Source: Tetrahymena thermophila SB210
Taxonomy: Eukaryota > Ciliophora > Oligohymenophorea > Hymenostomatida > Tetrahymenidae
Length of the DNA stretch: 64,000 bases
Assembly: GCF_000189635.1 (NCBI RefSeq)
Contig: NW_002476522.1
Location: forward strand, 186,001-250,000
Direction: 5' to 3'
Shown: positions 12,131 through 25,227 of the stretch, one piece after another
How the letters are laid out: every line of letters starts with the position of its first letter
Numbering within the stretch: the stretch's first letter is position 1
Notes under the pieces: model-generated
What the model was told of the DNA's origin: nothing
The model's database searches: none
The model's input: only the letters and a program-made list of their open reading frames with translations
Made by a program: the position numbers and the translations under genes

Positions 12131-15100
12131 TGTTTAATTTGTTAAAAAAAAACCTATTAAAAATCTTTAAAATCATTTTTTTTAATAAGAAAAATTAATA
12201 AAACACAATTTATTTATTTAACAAAAGTTTGATTAAATCAGCTTAAAAATTAAAAATATATTTTATCTTGTGATACAAAACAAAATTCACTAATTAATTA
12301 ACTAGATATTAGATATTTAGAAGATAGATATTCATAGACTTTTCATCTTGATATTTGAAGACTTTTTTGAAATTTAGATTTAACCCAATTTTTTGTTATG
12401 TTATTAATAAGAGTAATATTTATAAACTTGATTCAATTTTCAAAACAAGCAAACAAAAAATATTATTCAAAGCTACTTTTATTATTTATTTATTTAAAAT
12501 TCACCTAGCAATAAAAGTTAATAAATATTTAAAAATTATTAAATCAAAAATCATTAATTTTTAAATAAGATTACTTGATAGAAAAAATAAAATAAACCAT
12601 AAATTAATATCAAATGCAGGTATTATAATTTTGCGATTAATTTCTTTTCATTTAGCTCTGTTTTTGTCAAATTTGTTAAAAAAAACTTTATTAAAAATCT
12701 TTAAAATCATTTTTTAATAAGATAAATTAATAAAACTCAATTTATTTAACAAAGGTTTAATTAACTTAAAAAATTTTTAAATATATTTTATCCATACAGT
12801 CTATAGTGATACAATATAAAATTCATTAATTAATTAACTTGTGTAAATCTATTTTTGAATATTTAAAAATGAACAAATTGATTTTTAATACCTATTTAAT
12901 TATAAATAATACATCTTTTTTGTCTATAAAGAATTTAATAATATTCTTACGATAGATAAACTAATGTATATTTATTTCAAGGAGAATATTTTTTATTTGT
13001 AGATAAAAAGAAACCATTTACTGATTAACAAAGTTGAATTGAAAAAGTTAAATCTTCAATAGCTATTCCGACTAACTTCTTTCATATATCTTTGAAGGAT
13101 ACTACAATTTTCTCTGATACTCCCCCAAAAAAAATAAATAATACCTTCAAAATATTTAGTTTATTTTAGTTTGAAATAAAAATTATTATATTTGTCATAA
13201 ATTAATAAATACAATAATTTATTTTAATAAACCACTAATTAATTTAATAACCATATTAAATCATAGAAATTAATTCATTTTAATGAAAAATTTTAATAGT
13301 TAATTAAATAAATTACTAATTAATTTTTTTTATTAAGTTACAAATCTTATCAAAACATATAAATTAATACATTTTAATGAAAATGTTCTATATTTAATTC
13401 ATTAAATTACCAATTAATATTATATTATGAACTTAATTACCCTTAAAATTATGAGCTTGATTCATAAATAGCTAATTTGAAAAACGGTAATTATTAATTT
13501 ACATATGTATCAAAATTTTTAATTGGTTTCTTTTCTAGAATATTTTATAAATTAAGAAAATTTAGTAGATTTTCGAGAATTAATAGCTATATTCTCAAAA
13601 ATAAATAGATAAATTTTTTTATAATTAGAAATTAATTGTTGATTCAAAGTCATTTTCTTTCTAGAAAATTATATATGAATTCTCCTCATTTTTAAAGATA
13701 TTTTTATTGATTTATTAGATCATTTTAAACAAATTGAAGTATGAAGAAAAAAAATTATTTTTTAGTGAGATTCTTTCTTTAAGACACAAAATAAAACTTA
13801 TCAATTTAAAAAGAAGAATTTGAAATAATTTTAAAAACAGTTCTTATATACTTAAAAAATGAAATGCATAAACAGTTAACAAGCTCAAACTTTTTAAATT
13901 ATTTCGAATCAATTTTCTAATGGAATTCATAATAGTATGTATTATTTTTGATTAATAATATTTTTGATACTTATTAATATTATTAAAAATAATTAATTTA
14001 GGAGGTTTGCCTATCATCACAAATTTATATGTAAATTATCAATTATGTTAATATAACCAGATATCATAGGCTCTCAGCTTAATAATATTATATTACTATC
14101 TAACTAACTGTTAATTTATAGAAAGTTAAGTATGAAAGTTAAAGTAGATTATTGATAAATATCAAAAACACATATAAGATAAAAAATATATTTTTTATCA
14201 ATAATTAGTGATAAAAATATAAAAATTGATTATTTTTGCATTTCTGATAGACTCTATCTTGGTTACGCATCGTATTTTTAATCACTTCTTTTTTTTTTTT
14301 GAAAATAATAAGGACTTTTTTCAACTTTTCATGTTAATTAAAACAAATAAATTTTTTTGTATCTTGTATTGTTAAGAAAACAAATATTTCTTGATTGTAC
14401 ACAAAAATCCAAATTTAATTAATAAGTTGTCTATGCTATTATATAATATACGGCTAATTAATGCTAAATACCTAACTTGCAAAGTGATTTTTAATTAAAA
14501 TTTAACGTTATAGTGATATTCAAAGTACTTAACAAGGAAATCTGCTAAGAAAATAAGATATTACTAGAGGGATATTTGAACTTCAATTTTGTTACTAAAA
14601 ATGGAGCTTAAAGTTAAAGATATTTAAAATTATGATTTGGATTGGCTGTGTGTGTAAATAACAAATTTAATCTAAGGTAGTTTTTATCAGAATTTAGTTA
14701 TTCGTGATAACTCCTGGATTGATGTCACTTGCATTTTCTTTTCTTTTGAAAAATTGTGATGAAGATTAATTTTTTTGACGGAATATTAAAAAAGATGAGT
14801 TAAAAAGCCCGTCATTATTTTGCTTGAAGTATTCTATTTGGGAAATTAGAAAGAAGGAATTTTAGTTTTAGAACGCAGTTAGAGAAAAGAAAAATAATCA
14901 AATCTATCAAATAATAGTATCAATTTTTATCAGATTAAGTGATAAGTATAATATCGATAAATATTACGTTATCAAATTATATGTGAGAATCGATTGTGTT
15001 GTGTAAATTTGCTAGTGACAGACTAACAAAATACTATTAACTCCTTTCTCGAATAAATTTACAAAAATTCACCTTTTAATTTTCATGACTGATAATAATA

Positions 15101-15330
15101 TTATAATTATTATGTCAATATTTTGAGTGTAACATTCAAGCAAAACCCTCATTTATTTTTAATACAAATCTTTTAATTTAAAAACTGAAGATTGATAATT
15201 TTCTTACATAATTGTAATATTATAAAAAATATCTAATATATATTAAATAAAGTAAAGCAGATTCGCTAAAAAAACTAAATAAGCAAGCAAGCAAACAAAA
15301 GAGCACTCAAATATAAGCAAAATAGATTTA
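10673..15330. other. Long intergenic region upstream of copy C and of the first acyl-CoA synthetase
   Basis: About 4.6 kb without a gene I can support. The left part to about 12130 is the duplicated flank of copy C. A local tandem repeat covers about 11815-12830. From 12830 to 15330 it is plain AT-rich sequence; a slightly less AT-rich patch around 14520-14900 has no coherent protein. Confidence 0.55.
11815..12830. repeat. Tandem direct repeat, two units of about 500 bases
   Basis: The unit starting near 11820 recurs from about 12340. Shared landmarks in order are TTTTCATCTT, GACTTTTTTGAAATTTA, AAACAAGCAAACAAAAA, TTCAAAGCTACTTTTATTA, AAAATAAACCATAAATTAAT and GCGATTAATTTCTTTTCA. A more diverged single version lies near 6130-6440, inside the other duplication unit. 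So the local doubling happened after, or only in, the copy C unit. Confidence 0.75.
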
Positions 15331-17703
15331 ATGAACATATAAGACTCCTATACAAAGGGTGATACATCTTCTCAACTTTTGAACGTCAGTATTGGCTAAA
15401 GGTTAGAATAAATTGCTCAAAAACTCCCTAACTAGCTTGCTTTTATCTCCCATTATCAAGAAGTCTAATTCACATATATAGAGTTCTTTAATATTTGTCA
15501 GAAGCTAGGAGCTGCTTTGCTGAAAATTGGCTTATAAAAGGGAGACAGAGTAGGTATTTATTCTCCTAACAATTACCAATGGTGCATAACTCAGTTTGCT
15601 GCTTCAATGGCAGATCTCATTTTAGTTAATATCAACCCTGCCTATTAATAGCATGAGCTTGAGTACTGTTTGAATAAAGGTATAAAATTGTTATTAAAAA
15701 ATAAATAAATATTTTGTTTAACTATCAGAAAAATCTTTATCAAAAAATTAGAAATAAATTTGTCTTCTGACTTTAATGTTACACTCAGAATTTATTTTTT
15801 ATTCATTGATCAAAATTTCATTACAGTCAATTCAAAAAAAGAAAATAGCAAACTTTATTTCCAAAAATATTTTTCTACAAAACTCTCATTTCATATTTTG
15901 AAATTTGCTATTTATTTTCTTGATAAAAAAGTTACTATGCTTTTACTTTTATTGAAAAAATAAAAAATTTTTGCTTACCTTTTCTTGTTTTTTTCTGCTT
16001 ATTAGTTTTACTAAGTAGTTCTTCTCTTTATTAACTTTTTATACTATTCATTAAAGTTGGATGTAAGGGACTGATTATGGCTTCTCACCATCGCAAAAGC
16101 AATTATATTAAATTCATCAACGAATTAGCTCCTGAACTCTAAGATTGCCAATTTGGTGAGCTAAATTCACGCAGACTTCCTTCTTTGAAATATGTAGTTA
16201 GAATTGATGACGAATAAACTCCAGGCATGATTAACTTCTAAACATTGATAGAGAAAGTCAATCAAGACGATATAAATCATTTACAAAAAGTAATGGAACA
16301 AATTAACCCTAACGATCCTACTAATATTTAGTTCACATCAGGTACCACAGGATATCCTAAAGGAGCTACTTTAACTCATAATAATATTCTTAATAATGGC
16401 TACTTCATTGGAGAGAGACTATCTTATTCTCCTTAAGACAGAATCTGTCTTTCAGTCCCTCTTTATCACTGCTTCGGTATGGTTTTGGGTAATCTTGCAG
16501 CACTCAACTTTGGAGCTACTATTGTTCTTCCTTCTGAAGGATTTAACGCATAAAAAGCTCTTGAAGCAGTGACAAAACACAAGTGCACTTCTCTCTATGG
16601 AGTTCCCACTATGTTTATTGAATACTTTAAAGAATATGACAATAATCCAGGATTATATAAGGTCGACTCTCTCAGAAAGGGTATTATGGCTGGCGCTTTA
16701 TGTCCATAAGTAATTTAAAATATATTTATTACAAGAATTAAAAATAGAATTAGACAAACAAACAAGCTAATTTAATATAATATTATTAAAATTATAAATT
16801 ATTCGTTAAAGTAGCATTTAATTTTTTTAGTCTAATATTCAATATCCATCTATCTAGCAATAAATTTATTTAAAAAATCTATTTGATATTGCAAAGCGTA
16901 AGTAATACTAAATTTACTTTTTAAATGAAAAGCCTTTAATGAATAAATTGATTACAGAATGGAATATCTAAAATATTCAAATATGCTATGGTCAAACTGA
17001 ATGCTCACCAGTTGTATTTTAAACATTAGAAAATGATTCAGTTGAAGATAAATGTTCAACTGTAGGAACAATCTTCCCTCACTGCGAAATGAAGCTCATT
17101 GATAATGAAGGTAAAATAGTTCCTGTTGGCGAAAAAGGAGAAATTTGCATAAGAGGATTTGGTGTTATGCAAAAGTATTGGGGCGATATCAAGGCCACAA
17201 GCGAAACTATTAACGAAGAAGGATGGCTTAAGACTGGTGACCTAGGACAAGTGGATGTTAGAGGCTACTTAAAGATTGTTGGTAGAATAAAAGAATTAAT
17301 AATTAGAGGAGGAGAAAATATTTATCCAAAGTAAATAAAAATTTATATCAAAAAAAAAAGATTAATTGTATGAATTAAAAAAAGGGAAATAGAAGAGTAT
17401 TTAAGAAGACATGAAAAAGTTTTAGATGTCCAAGTTGTTGCCATTCCTGATGTAAAGTATGGCGAAGAAACATTTTGCTTGATTAAGCTTAAAGAGGGAG
17501 TCACCTTAGAATCTAAAGACATATATCATTTCTGCCATGGATAAATATCTCACTATAAGATCCCTAAGTATGTAAAATTCGTAGACTCATTCCCTCAAAC
17601 AGTAACTGGAAAATACTAAAAATTCAAAATGGTAGAAGAATTGGTAGAAGAATAAAAATAAAATCCTGCAATCTTCGAACAATATAAAATTAGACACTAT
17701 TGA
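15331..17703 (+). CDS. Acyl-CoA synthetase, ACSF2-like (first copy), 572 aa
   Basis: ATP-dependent ligase of the ANL superfamily that forms acyl-CoA through an acyl-adenylate; likely a medium-chain fatty acid enzyme by similarity to ACSF2. Exons are 15331-15679, 16057-16709, 16933-17330 and 17385-17703. The P-loop [16 protein letters not shown] is at about 209-224, [11 protein letters not shown] and GWLKTGDLG are present, and [15 protein letters not shown] is the A8 hinge region. TGKYQKFKM near the C-terminus carries the expected catalytic lysine. The start at 15331 is the first ATG in frame before SIGQRLEQIAQKLP, where the family begins. This copy is 22 residues shorter at the N-terminus than its paralogue at 23078 and shows no clear mitochondrial presequence, so it may act in the cytosol or in peroxisomes. 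The three downstream exons have exactly the same lengths as in the paralogue. Confidence 0.93.
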
Positions 17704-18153
17704 TAATTTATAGACAAAAACTAACTAATTGTCTTCAAAATCAAATAAATGACTTACTAATACTTTATAAATAATTAATTAACTAAGTAATTTATAATCA
17801 TACAAACAAATAAATAATAAAGATATATATATATATATTAATGCATTTTATCTTGGAATTTACATTAAAATCGTATTATATTTGCAATGAAAAATCAATT
17901 ACAAAAAGAAATCTTTGATTAATACTCCCCTATTATTATTGTTGAACAATCTCTTTCTTGAATAAAAAAAAACACATAAATTTACTTTTAATTTCAACAT
18001 ATTTTTGATTTATTTAGTAGTATTAATAGAAAATAATACATATTATTAGATAATAATAAATATTTTAATAATTATTAAATTTTGCATTCACATATTAAAT
18101 CTTAATATTTTATTTCACTCTTTGAATTTATTTATTTGTTTTTATATATTCTC
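17704..18153. other. Convergent 3' intergenic spacer
   Basis: Lies between the 3' ends of the acyl-CoA synthetase and the LRR gene. It contains a short (AT)n run at about 17825-17840 and otherwise only AT-rich sequence. Confidence 0.6.
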
Positions 18154-20931
18154 TCAGATTGATATATACAAATAAACTAATCTTAGTAATTTCCTCTATA
18201 TCTTATCAATTTGTTCTATATTTTCAACATCGTTGTCCCTATATTTAGAGATTTAGTAAAGGAAATTTATGTTTACCATATGTGTAAAAAATATAATTAT
18301 AGTTAAGTTACTCGAGGTCTAAATCTAAAGATATCATTTGCTTGCATTTAATCAAGCTATTAACCAAGCTTATAAAACCTTCACCACTGAGTCTGTTTTC
18401 GCTTTAAAATATTTGAAATTAGGCTTGTTATAATTTTTAAATAAATTCTATTTACAAAAGAGATAGCTTCAAATGTAGTAAATTAGTCATTTTTACCAGA
18501 TTTTACCCAAAAATTTGAATGCTTTCATCTCCTATTTTATTTTTCCTAATTTATTCAAATCATTTTTTAAATATTTTTATTGGTTGTTTATTTATCTTAC
18601 ATGAGTGATAAAGTTAAGTGTTCCATTTTCGAACAATTTCCTAGCTGATTAACTAATTCACTAAATGATTCATTATTCAACCTTGTTTTTCTAGTTTAGA
18701 TATTTGTTAAAATTTTTACACTTATAGTAAAAAAATGTAACAAATTACCTTAAATCTAACCAAAGCTACTTAAGATCTTAGCTATTTTGTATAGCATAAC
18801 CAAATTACTGTGCACTTTCAAGATTTATAATACATCCTCTTTTATTTAGAATTTTTTTAAAAAAAATAAATTAAAATCTTAATTTACTCTAGCATGAACT
18901 CATAATTTTCAATTTTTTAGCACTTACTCACATTTTAAGAGAACCCAACTACTCCAGAATGCGTTATCTAATTATTCCTAATAAAAATATAAATAAATAA
19001 AATTAAATGTCAGTTGTTTCTTAAAATTATTACTGTAATAGAAGCTTAAGAGTATTAATTTTCTTTAGTGTAGACAAATATTGAGAAAAACCTACTATTC
19101 CCTAATCTTAAATATTGTTATCTCTATATTTATATTTATAATTATTAATAAGTAAATATTAAAATATTAATAATTTTTGAAAATTATTTTTCTTGTATTA
19201 CCCTAAATAGATTTTAATTTTTTCCAAGCTGGGATGATCTTTGAGAGATTCTCCAAACGCTTGTGCACCTGTTGAACCAATTTTATTTATTCTAATAAAA
19301 ATACAATTTGACTTTGGTTTATTGATAAAAATATGTAAAGCATACCCTATGTAAAACTTAAGATTATATATTTTATCACAATTCTTGATTATTTAGGCAG
19401 CATCACAAGCTCCTTTTGAACTAATTTAATTCGTACTAATTATTAATGTATTTTTAAATTTTATTAACTGCAACTGAGACATCAATGAATTATTACCCCA
19501 AGTAGATTTTGAGCTACTTTAAATAATTGCATTTACTTAAATTTTTTCCTATTGCTGAAGCTCCATCATCCCCAATATTATTCTCACTAATTTAGTTTTA
19601 AAATTTATTAAAGCACTGCATAAGTAATAAATTACTATATCGAAAGCTCCAGTTTTTCCAAGTTTTAACATTTAGATATTGCTGCTGTAATACTATTAGA
19701 ACCAATGAAGCCAATTTAATTCTTCCTTTATTAGTTTGTTTAAAAATAGTTGTTTTTGATTTTATTAACTCAAAGAAAGGTTAAAATTATGAAATAAAAA
19801 ATGTCGTAGAAAATTGTTTTATGTTAACTTACTATTTAATTATTGTAATTTGATCTATTTTTCTAATTAATTAAAATCAAGTTGCATTGTAAAAATTAAT
19901 TTGATAAGTTCTAAATCAGAAATTAAACATTTCATTAATGTTCATGAACTTTTTTAGAATAATTTATTATTTCGCAAATCAAAATTAGATTTTTTAGAAA
20001 ATTTTTTTTAAAATTTAAAAATTATTTTTTATATTTTTTAAAATAAAAAGTAAAAATGAAAAAAATGATTTATATACCCTAAATAGAGTTTCAAATGATT
20101 CATATTAGTGTTATTTTCAATAGCTTGACTTAAACTGAGAACTCCTTGATCTGAAATTTAATTTTCACTATTAAATATTTAAAATCATATATTAGTATTT
20201 ATTTATTTATTATTCTTTTTAGTTACTAAAGAGATAATTCAAGCTTTTGTAAAGAAGTGCAGAATTTCAAATTTTGAGAAAGCTTTTCAACTCCGATGCA
20301 ACCAATTTAATTATGCCTTATTTGCAATTAAATATTTAATTTATTAAAATTAAATTTATTAGTTACTCTAAAATCAACTCAAGTGAAACAAGCTAATTCA
20401 AACTCTTTAGGGACTAGCCTATGTATTCTATCCCTTCACTTCCAATACATTAGTTATCTCTAAAAATAATTAAAAATTAATTTTATACAATCTCAAATAA
20501 TTAGTCCTTTATTATAAACTAACTTACGATAAATATAAAACTAAATTTTTAGCGTTTGTTAGAGACTTGATGCCATCTGATAAAAACTTCGCTCTATCTG
20601 GAATGATATTATTGTCACTGTTTTGTTTATTACAAGCTTTAAAACAAAATATTAATGTTTAAGTCAAATTTACTATAAACAGATTTCGAAATCTTGAACT
20701 GAAGTACAATATTTGAGATTGTTTCTAATTTTCTTTACATCTGAGCTATCTATAATACTCTTACTATAAATAAAAATGGTATTAAAGAAGAGTTAGTATT
20801 GCTCAAAGTTCAAAAAAAAATTAAATGAAATGTACTCACTTTAATTAGATAGCTATTTTATTCATGCCTGGAACTAAAAATCGCAACAAATATAGTTTTT
20901 CTAAGCTGTTTATAACTAGTTTATCAGACAT
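18154..20931 (-). CDS. Leucine-rich-repeat (ribonuclease-inhibitor type) protein, about 16-17 exons
   Basis: The first exon (20840-20931) starts MSDKLVINSLEKLYLL; the next two are 20674-20763 and 20528-20617. After that almost every exon codes one LRR of about 29 residues of the form xNxIxxxGAxxLxxxLxxCxxLxxLxLxL. Clear examples are NKIGSTGAQAFGESLKDHPS (near 19230-19290), ENNIGDDGASAIGKNLSKC, DNQCIGSEGIEYIGQSLK and HNQIGCIGVEKLSQNLKFC. Every intron interrupts the same place in the repeat, just after the LxLxL strand, in phase 2. The stop is TGA at 18154-18156 after LVYLYISI. RNI-type LRR proteins are binding scaffolds; no partner domain, membrane segment or signal peptide is visible. Exon borders near the middle (about 19790-20080) and an extra exon upstream of 20931 are uncertain. 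The gene is antisense to, and between, the two synthetase paralogues. Confidence 0.85.
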
Positions 20932-23077
20932 TTATATCTTAATAATGGCTATCTGTAAGTTAGTAAATCAATTGTAAATGTTATTTCAAAAGCTCTTAAC
21001 TTAAAAAAAGTTCAAAGACCTAATTTAATCTTAAATGCTATCGACTGTTTAAAAGAGAATATTTTTAAACTAGAATTGATTGACGTGTTTTTACAGCGAT
21101 TAATATGCAAACAAATAAATAAAAAGGGAATTTAAGTTGCTAAGTTCTTCTTCCTAAAAAATTGCTTTTATTAATAAATTTTCTAATCAATTTTCAATGA
21201 ATTAATGAATAAACAAGCAATTTTGATCTAAGAAAAATATAAAAGGTAAATAAATGAAATGTGATTTAATGATAAAATATCTCTTAATTAACTATTAATA
21301 GAACTTATTTAAAACCTAATTTATAAAAAAAATTACATTCATAAGTAGATTTTATCCATAAATGCATCAATCAAATTATAGTTTATTTTTTTAATTAAGT
21401 GATGGATAACTTTCTAATCTTTTTAACTACTATTAATAACTAAATTTAAAATAAATAGCGGCTACTTAATTTTATTTTACTCTACATTTTTAAACAATTA
21501 AACAAGTTTTATTTAGAAAATAGTGATTAATTATTTATAAAATAAATCACAAAATACGTCTACAAAAAATTAAAAAATATTTCTAAAATTTTAAAAGTAT
21601 TTGGAAATTTTAATTAATTTTTTAAAATTTAGTTTTATAAAATTAATTTTAACTATTGTTTTTCATATTTTCCTTGTTAGTTTATATTATGCTAAGAAAC
21701 TATTGATTCAAAATATATTTTGATAAATAAATAAAAAAAATATTAAAATATACTTTTACAAAATATATTTTTTTTGTTTTTCTAGATATAAATATCTTAA
21801 AAAATTCTAATACATTTAAAAAATAATTAAATTAGCTAAATTTTGTTTTTATTTTGAATTTCTATTAAAGAAATATTCTCAATTCTTATTAAAGATATGA
21901 TAAATATAATATAAATACTAATTAATTAATAAAATAAAATCTGCTCTTATATTTAATTCAAATGAGGACTTTTTATTTTATTACTATTATTTATCATACA
22001 TAATTATCTTTCACATTTTATTTATCATTGTTTTATTAATCTTTTGTGATGATAATGGTAATGTTATTTTCTTTTTTTTTTCTTTTTGTTAATCATTTTT
22101 TGAGAAAAAATACTTATTAAATAAATTATACAAAACAGGATAAAATAAATATTAGTGTTTTTTTATAAATAATTGTGATAAATGTAGACAACATTTTTAT
22201 TTATAGTTTTTAGTAATACTTATTTAAATCTCTTTTTAAGATATTTTCTATTCCTGTAAAACAAATATTTGAATATTTTTTTAAAAAAAATAGTAAAATA
22301 AAGCTAATAAATCAATTTTATTATTGATTGATAGGTTTTTGGTATCCAAAATTTATACCAGTTTAATGTGGAAAACTAGTATATTCAAAGTAAAATTATT
22401 TCTCAAATTTTAGTTTTTATTCATTAAAATGCATTTATGTTTTAAAAATACAAAAATTTTATATTTTTGATGTTATTAGAGTTTTATTGTCTTTTTTGAT
22501 TAATAATATAAAAATTTGCAATATTAATTCACTCAGATTACAAAAAAAGTGAGTAAAATAAATGTATGTGATAAAAATAGTAGCAATTGCATTTCAAAAC
22601 TATCTTCATGTAAAAATGACATGTTTCGTGAACTTTTTAATTTGATTTCTGATAATGTCTATTGAAATCAGGATTTTAATTAACAAATTTTAATGAAATT
22701 TAGTTGTAATTTAACAAATGCAATTAAAAAAATTTAAGAAATTGATCAAACAAAATTAAAATTTCAAACTAAATTTTAGAATTAATTTGCGATCACAACT
22801 TAAAGAACTATATTTACTCATTAAATATAATGAAAAACCATAATTTAAACATTAATATTAATAACTGCTAGAAAAGTGATGTAATAACAAGCTCTCCATT
22901 TAAAAACTTAATGCATTGATTATGCAATTTTTTGGTACATAAAATACGCTAGAAATGGACAGCAAGTTAAAATCTAAATAATAAATTTTATAAAATAAAT
23001 AAATCTTAGCCAACAAGATATCTCATAAATCAATTTATTTATAGTTTTTTTTGCATAATTAACACTCATAAGTAGAA
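20932..23077. other. Intergenic region between LRR gene and second acyl-CoA synthetase
   Basis: The two genes diverge here. The part 20940-21100 is open on several frames and could hold an upstream LRR exon, but I could not tie it to the gene. From 21300 to 23060 I see only AT-rich sequence. Confidence 0.5.
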
Positions 23078-25227
23078 ATGCTTAAAAATCTTTTAAGACT
23101 GAGCTATTGCTAATCTTATATGACTGCGGCACGTTCACATTCTCATCCTAAAAAAATGTCTTATTTGAACGGAACATCCAATACTCCTCTATAGTATCTT
23201 ACAATTGGATAAAAGCTTAGAGAAACATCCGAAAAATTTCCTGATAATCAAGCATTAATATCTCATGAGCAAAATAAAATATTTACTTATCAAGAATATT
23301 TCAAAGAAATTTAAAAGTTTGCAGCAGGTCTCCTAAACATGGGCTTAAAGAAAGGGGATAGAATTGGTATTTATTCTCCCAACAACTATGAATGGTGTAT
23401 TACTTAGTTTGCAGCTTCAATGGCTGATTTAATACTTGTTAATATAAACCCTGCATACCAAGAGCATGAGCTAGAATACTGTTTGAATAAGGGTAAGACA
23501 TTCAATTTTTCATCTTTATTTCAATTTTTAATCTAAGTTTTCATCTTTCAATTTTAATTAAAGAATTTTATTATTCTTAGTTGGATGCAAAGCTCTTGTA
23601 CTTGCCTCTCATCACAAAAAAAGTAACTACATCTAATTCATTAATGACTTGGCTCCTGAATTAAAAACAAGCAAGTTTGGATCTCTTAAATCCCAAAGGT
23701 TACCTTCACTTAAATATTTAATTCGTATAGATGACGAAGTTACTCCTGGTATGATTAATTACAAAGATGTCTTATAAATGGGAGGGTTAAAAGATTTTAA
23801 AACACTGGACCGTATTATGAATATTGCTAGTCCAGATGATGCTACAAACATTTAGTTTACATCAGGAACAACAGGTTTACCAAAAGGAGCAACTTTAACT
23901 CATTTTAATATATTAAATAACTCCTTCTTCATAGGTAACAGATTAGGATATTCTGAGAAAGATGTAATATGTGTTCCAGTCCCTCTATATCATTGCTTTG
24001 GCATGGTTTTGGGTAATTTATGTGCTATAAATTTTGGGTCTACAGTAGTGATGCCTAGTGAAGGTTTTAGTGCAAAGAAGGCTATGGAATCTGTGACTAA
24101 ATATAAATGTACTTCGATTTATGGTGTACCTACAATGTTTTTAGAATATGTTAAAGAATATGAGTCCAATCCCTCCATTTATAATTATTCAACTTTGAAA
24201 AAAGGTGTAATGTCTGGAGCTTTATGCCCATAAGTAATTATTAATATTATATAGTTTTTAATCAATCAGATTTATTTTTAGTAAATATAAACAAAATTTG
24301 AAAAGTTTGTTTTAAAAGGAATTTAATTACTGATCAATAAAAGTTGTAGAAAATCAAAAATTAAATTAATAACTAAGAATATTAACTTTAAAATAATTGA
24401 GCAAGCAAATAATCATGTTTTAAATAAATAATAGGCATTAATGAGTAAGTTAATATCTGAATGGGATGTCCCAAACATTTAGATATGCTATGGATAAACA
24501 GAGGTTTCTCCTATTATATTCCAGACTAATTAAAATGATAGTCTGGAAGATAAGTGCACTACTGTAGGAACAATTTTCCCCCATTCTGAGGTGAAAATAA
24601 TAAATAAAAAAGGTCATATTGTTCCAATTGGAGAATCTGGAGAAATATGTATTAGAGGATTTGGTGTGATGGAAAAATACTGGGCAGACAGAAAAGCTAC
24701 GAGCAAAACAATAGATTAAGATTAGTGGATAAAAACAGGAGACATGGGAATAATCGATGAGAGAGGTTACATGAAAATAGTAGGTAGACTTAAAGAAATG
24801 ATTATTAGAGGAGGTGAAAACATTTATCCAAAGTAATATTTTATTTAATCATTCAAATTCTTTTTGCTTTTGCTTTATATGTACTAAATTAACAATATAA
24901 ATATAAAGAGAAATAGAAGAATATTTGAGATCTCATAGAAGTATTTAGGATGTGTAGGTTTTAGGAGTACCTGATGAAAAGTTTGGAGAAGAAACATTCG
25001 CTTTAATAAAGTTAAAATAGGACTAAGTCTTAGAAGGCAAAGATATTTTTGAATACTGCAAAGGTTAAATAGCTCATTATAAAGTCCCTAAATATGTTAA
25101 ATTTGTAAATGAATTTCCATTGACTGTAACAGGTAAACCTTAAAAATTTAAAATGCTAGATGAATTGAAGAAAGAATTATAATAAAACCCAAAAGCATTT
25201 GATTAGTATAAAATAAGGAGCTATTGA
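23078..25227 (+). CDS. Acyl-CoA synthetase, ACSF2-like, mitochondrial (second copy), 594 aa
   Basis: Same ANL ligase family as the gene at 15331. Exons are 23078-23492, 23581-24233, 24435-24832 and 24909-25227; exons 2-4 match the paralogue to the base in length (653, 398 and 319). The N-terminus [20 protein letters not shown] is rich in Arg, Leu and Ser without acidic residues, as in a mitochondrial presequence, and agrees with the mitochondrial location of animal ACSF2. Motifs: [16 protein letters not shown] at about 231-246, [35 protein letters not shown] and TGKPQKFKM with the catalytic lysine. Length compares well with about 615 for the animal enzyme. Intron 1 falls within NK|VGCKALV, conserved in both copies. 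Expected role: activation of medium-chain fatty acids in mitochondria. Confidence 0.94.

Noticed and set aside
20940..21110. Open frames on both strands upstream of the LRR gene
   Set aside because: With only TGA as stop, AT-rich DNA is often open by chance; no LRR pattern or splice connection was found.
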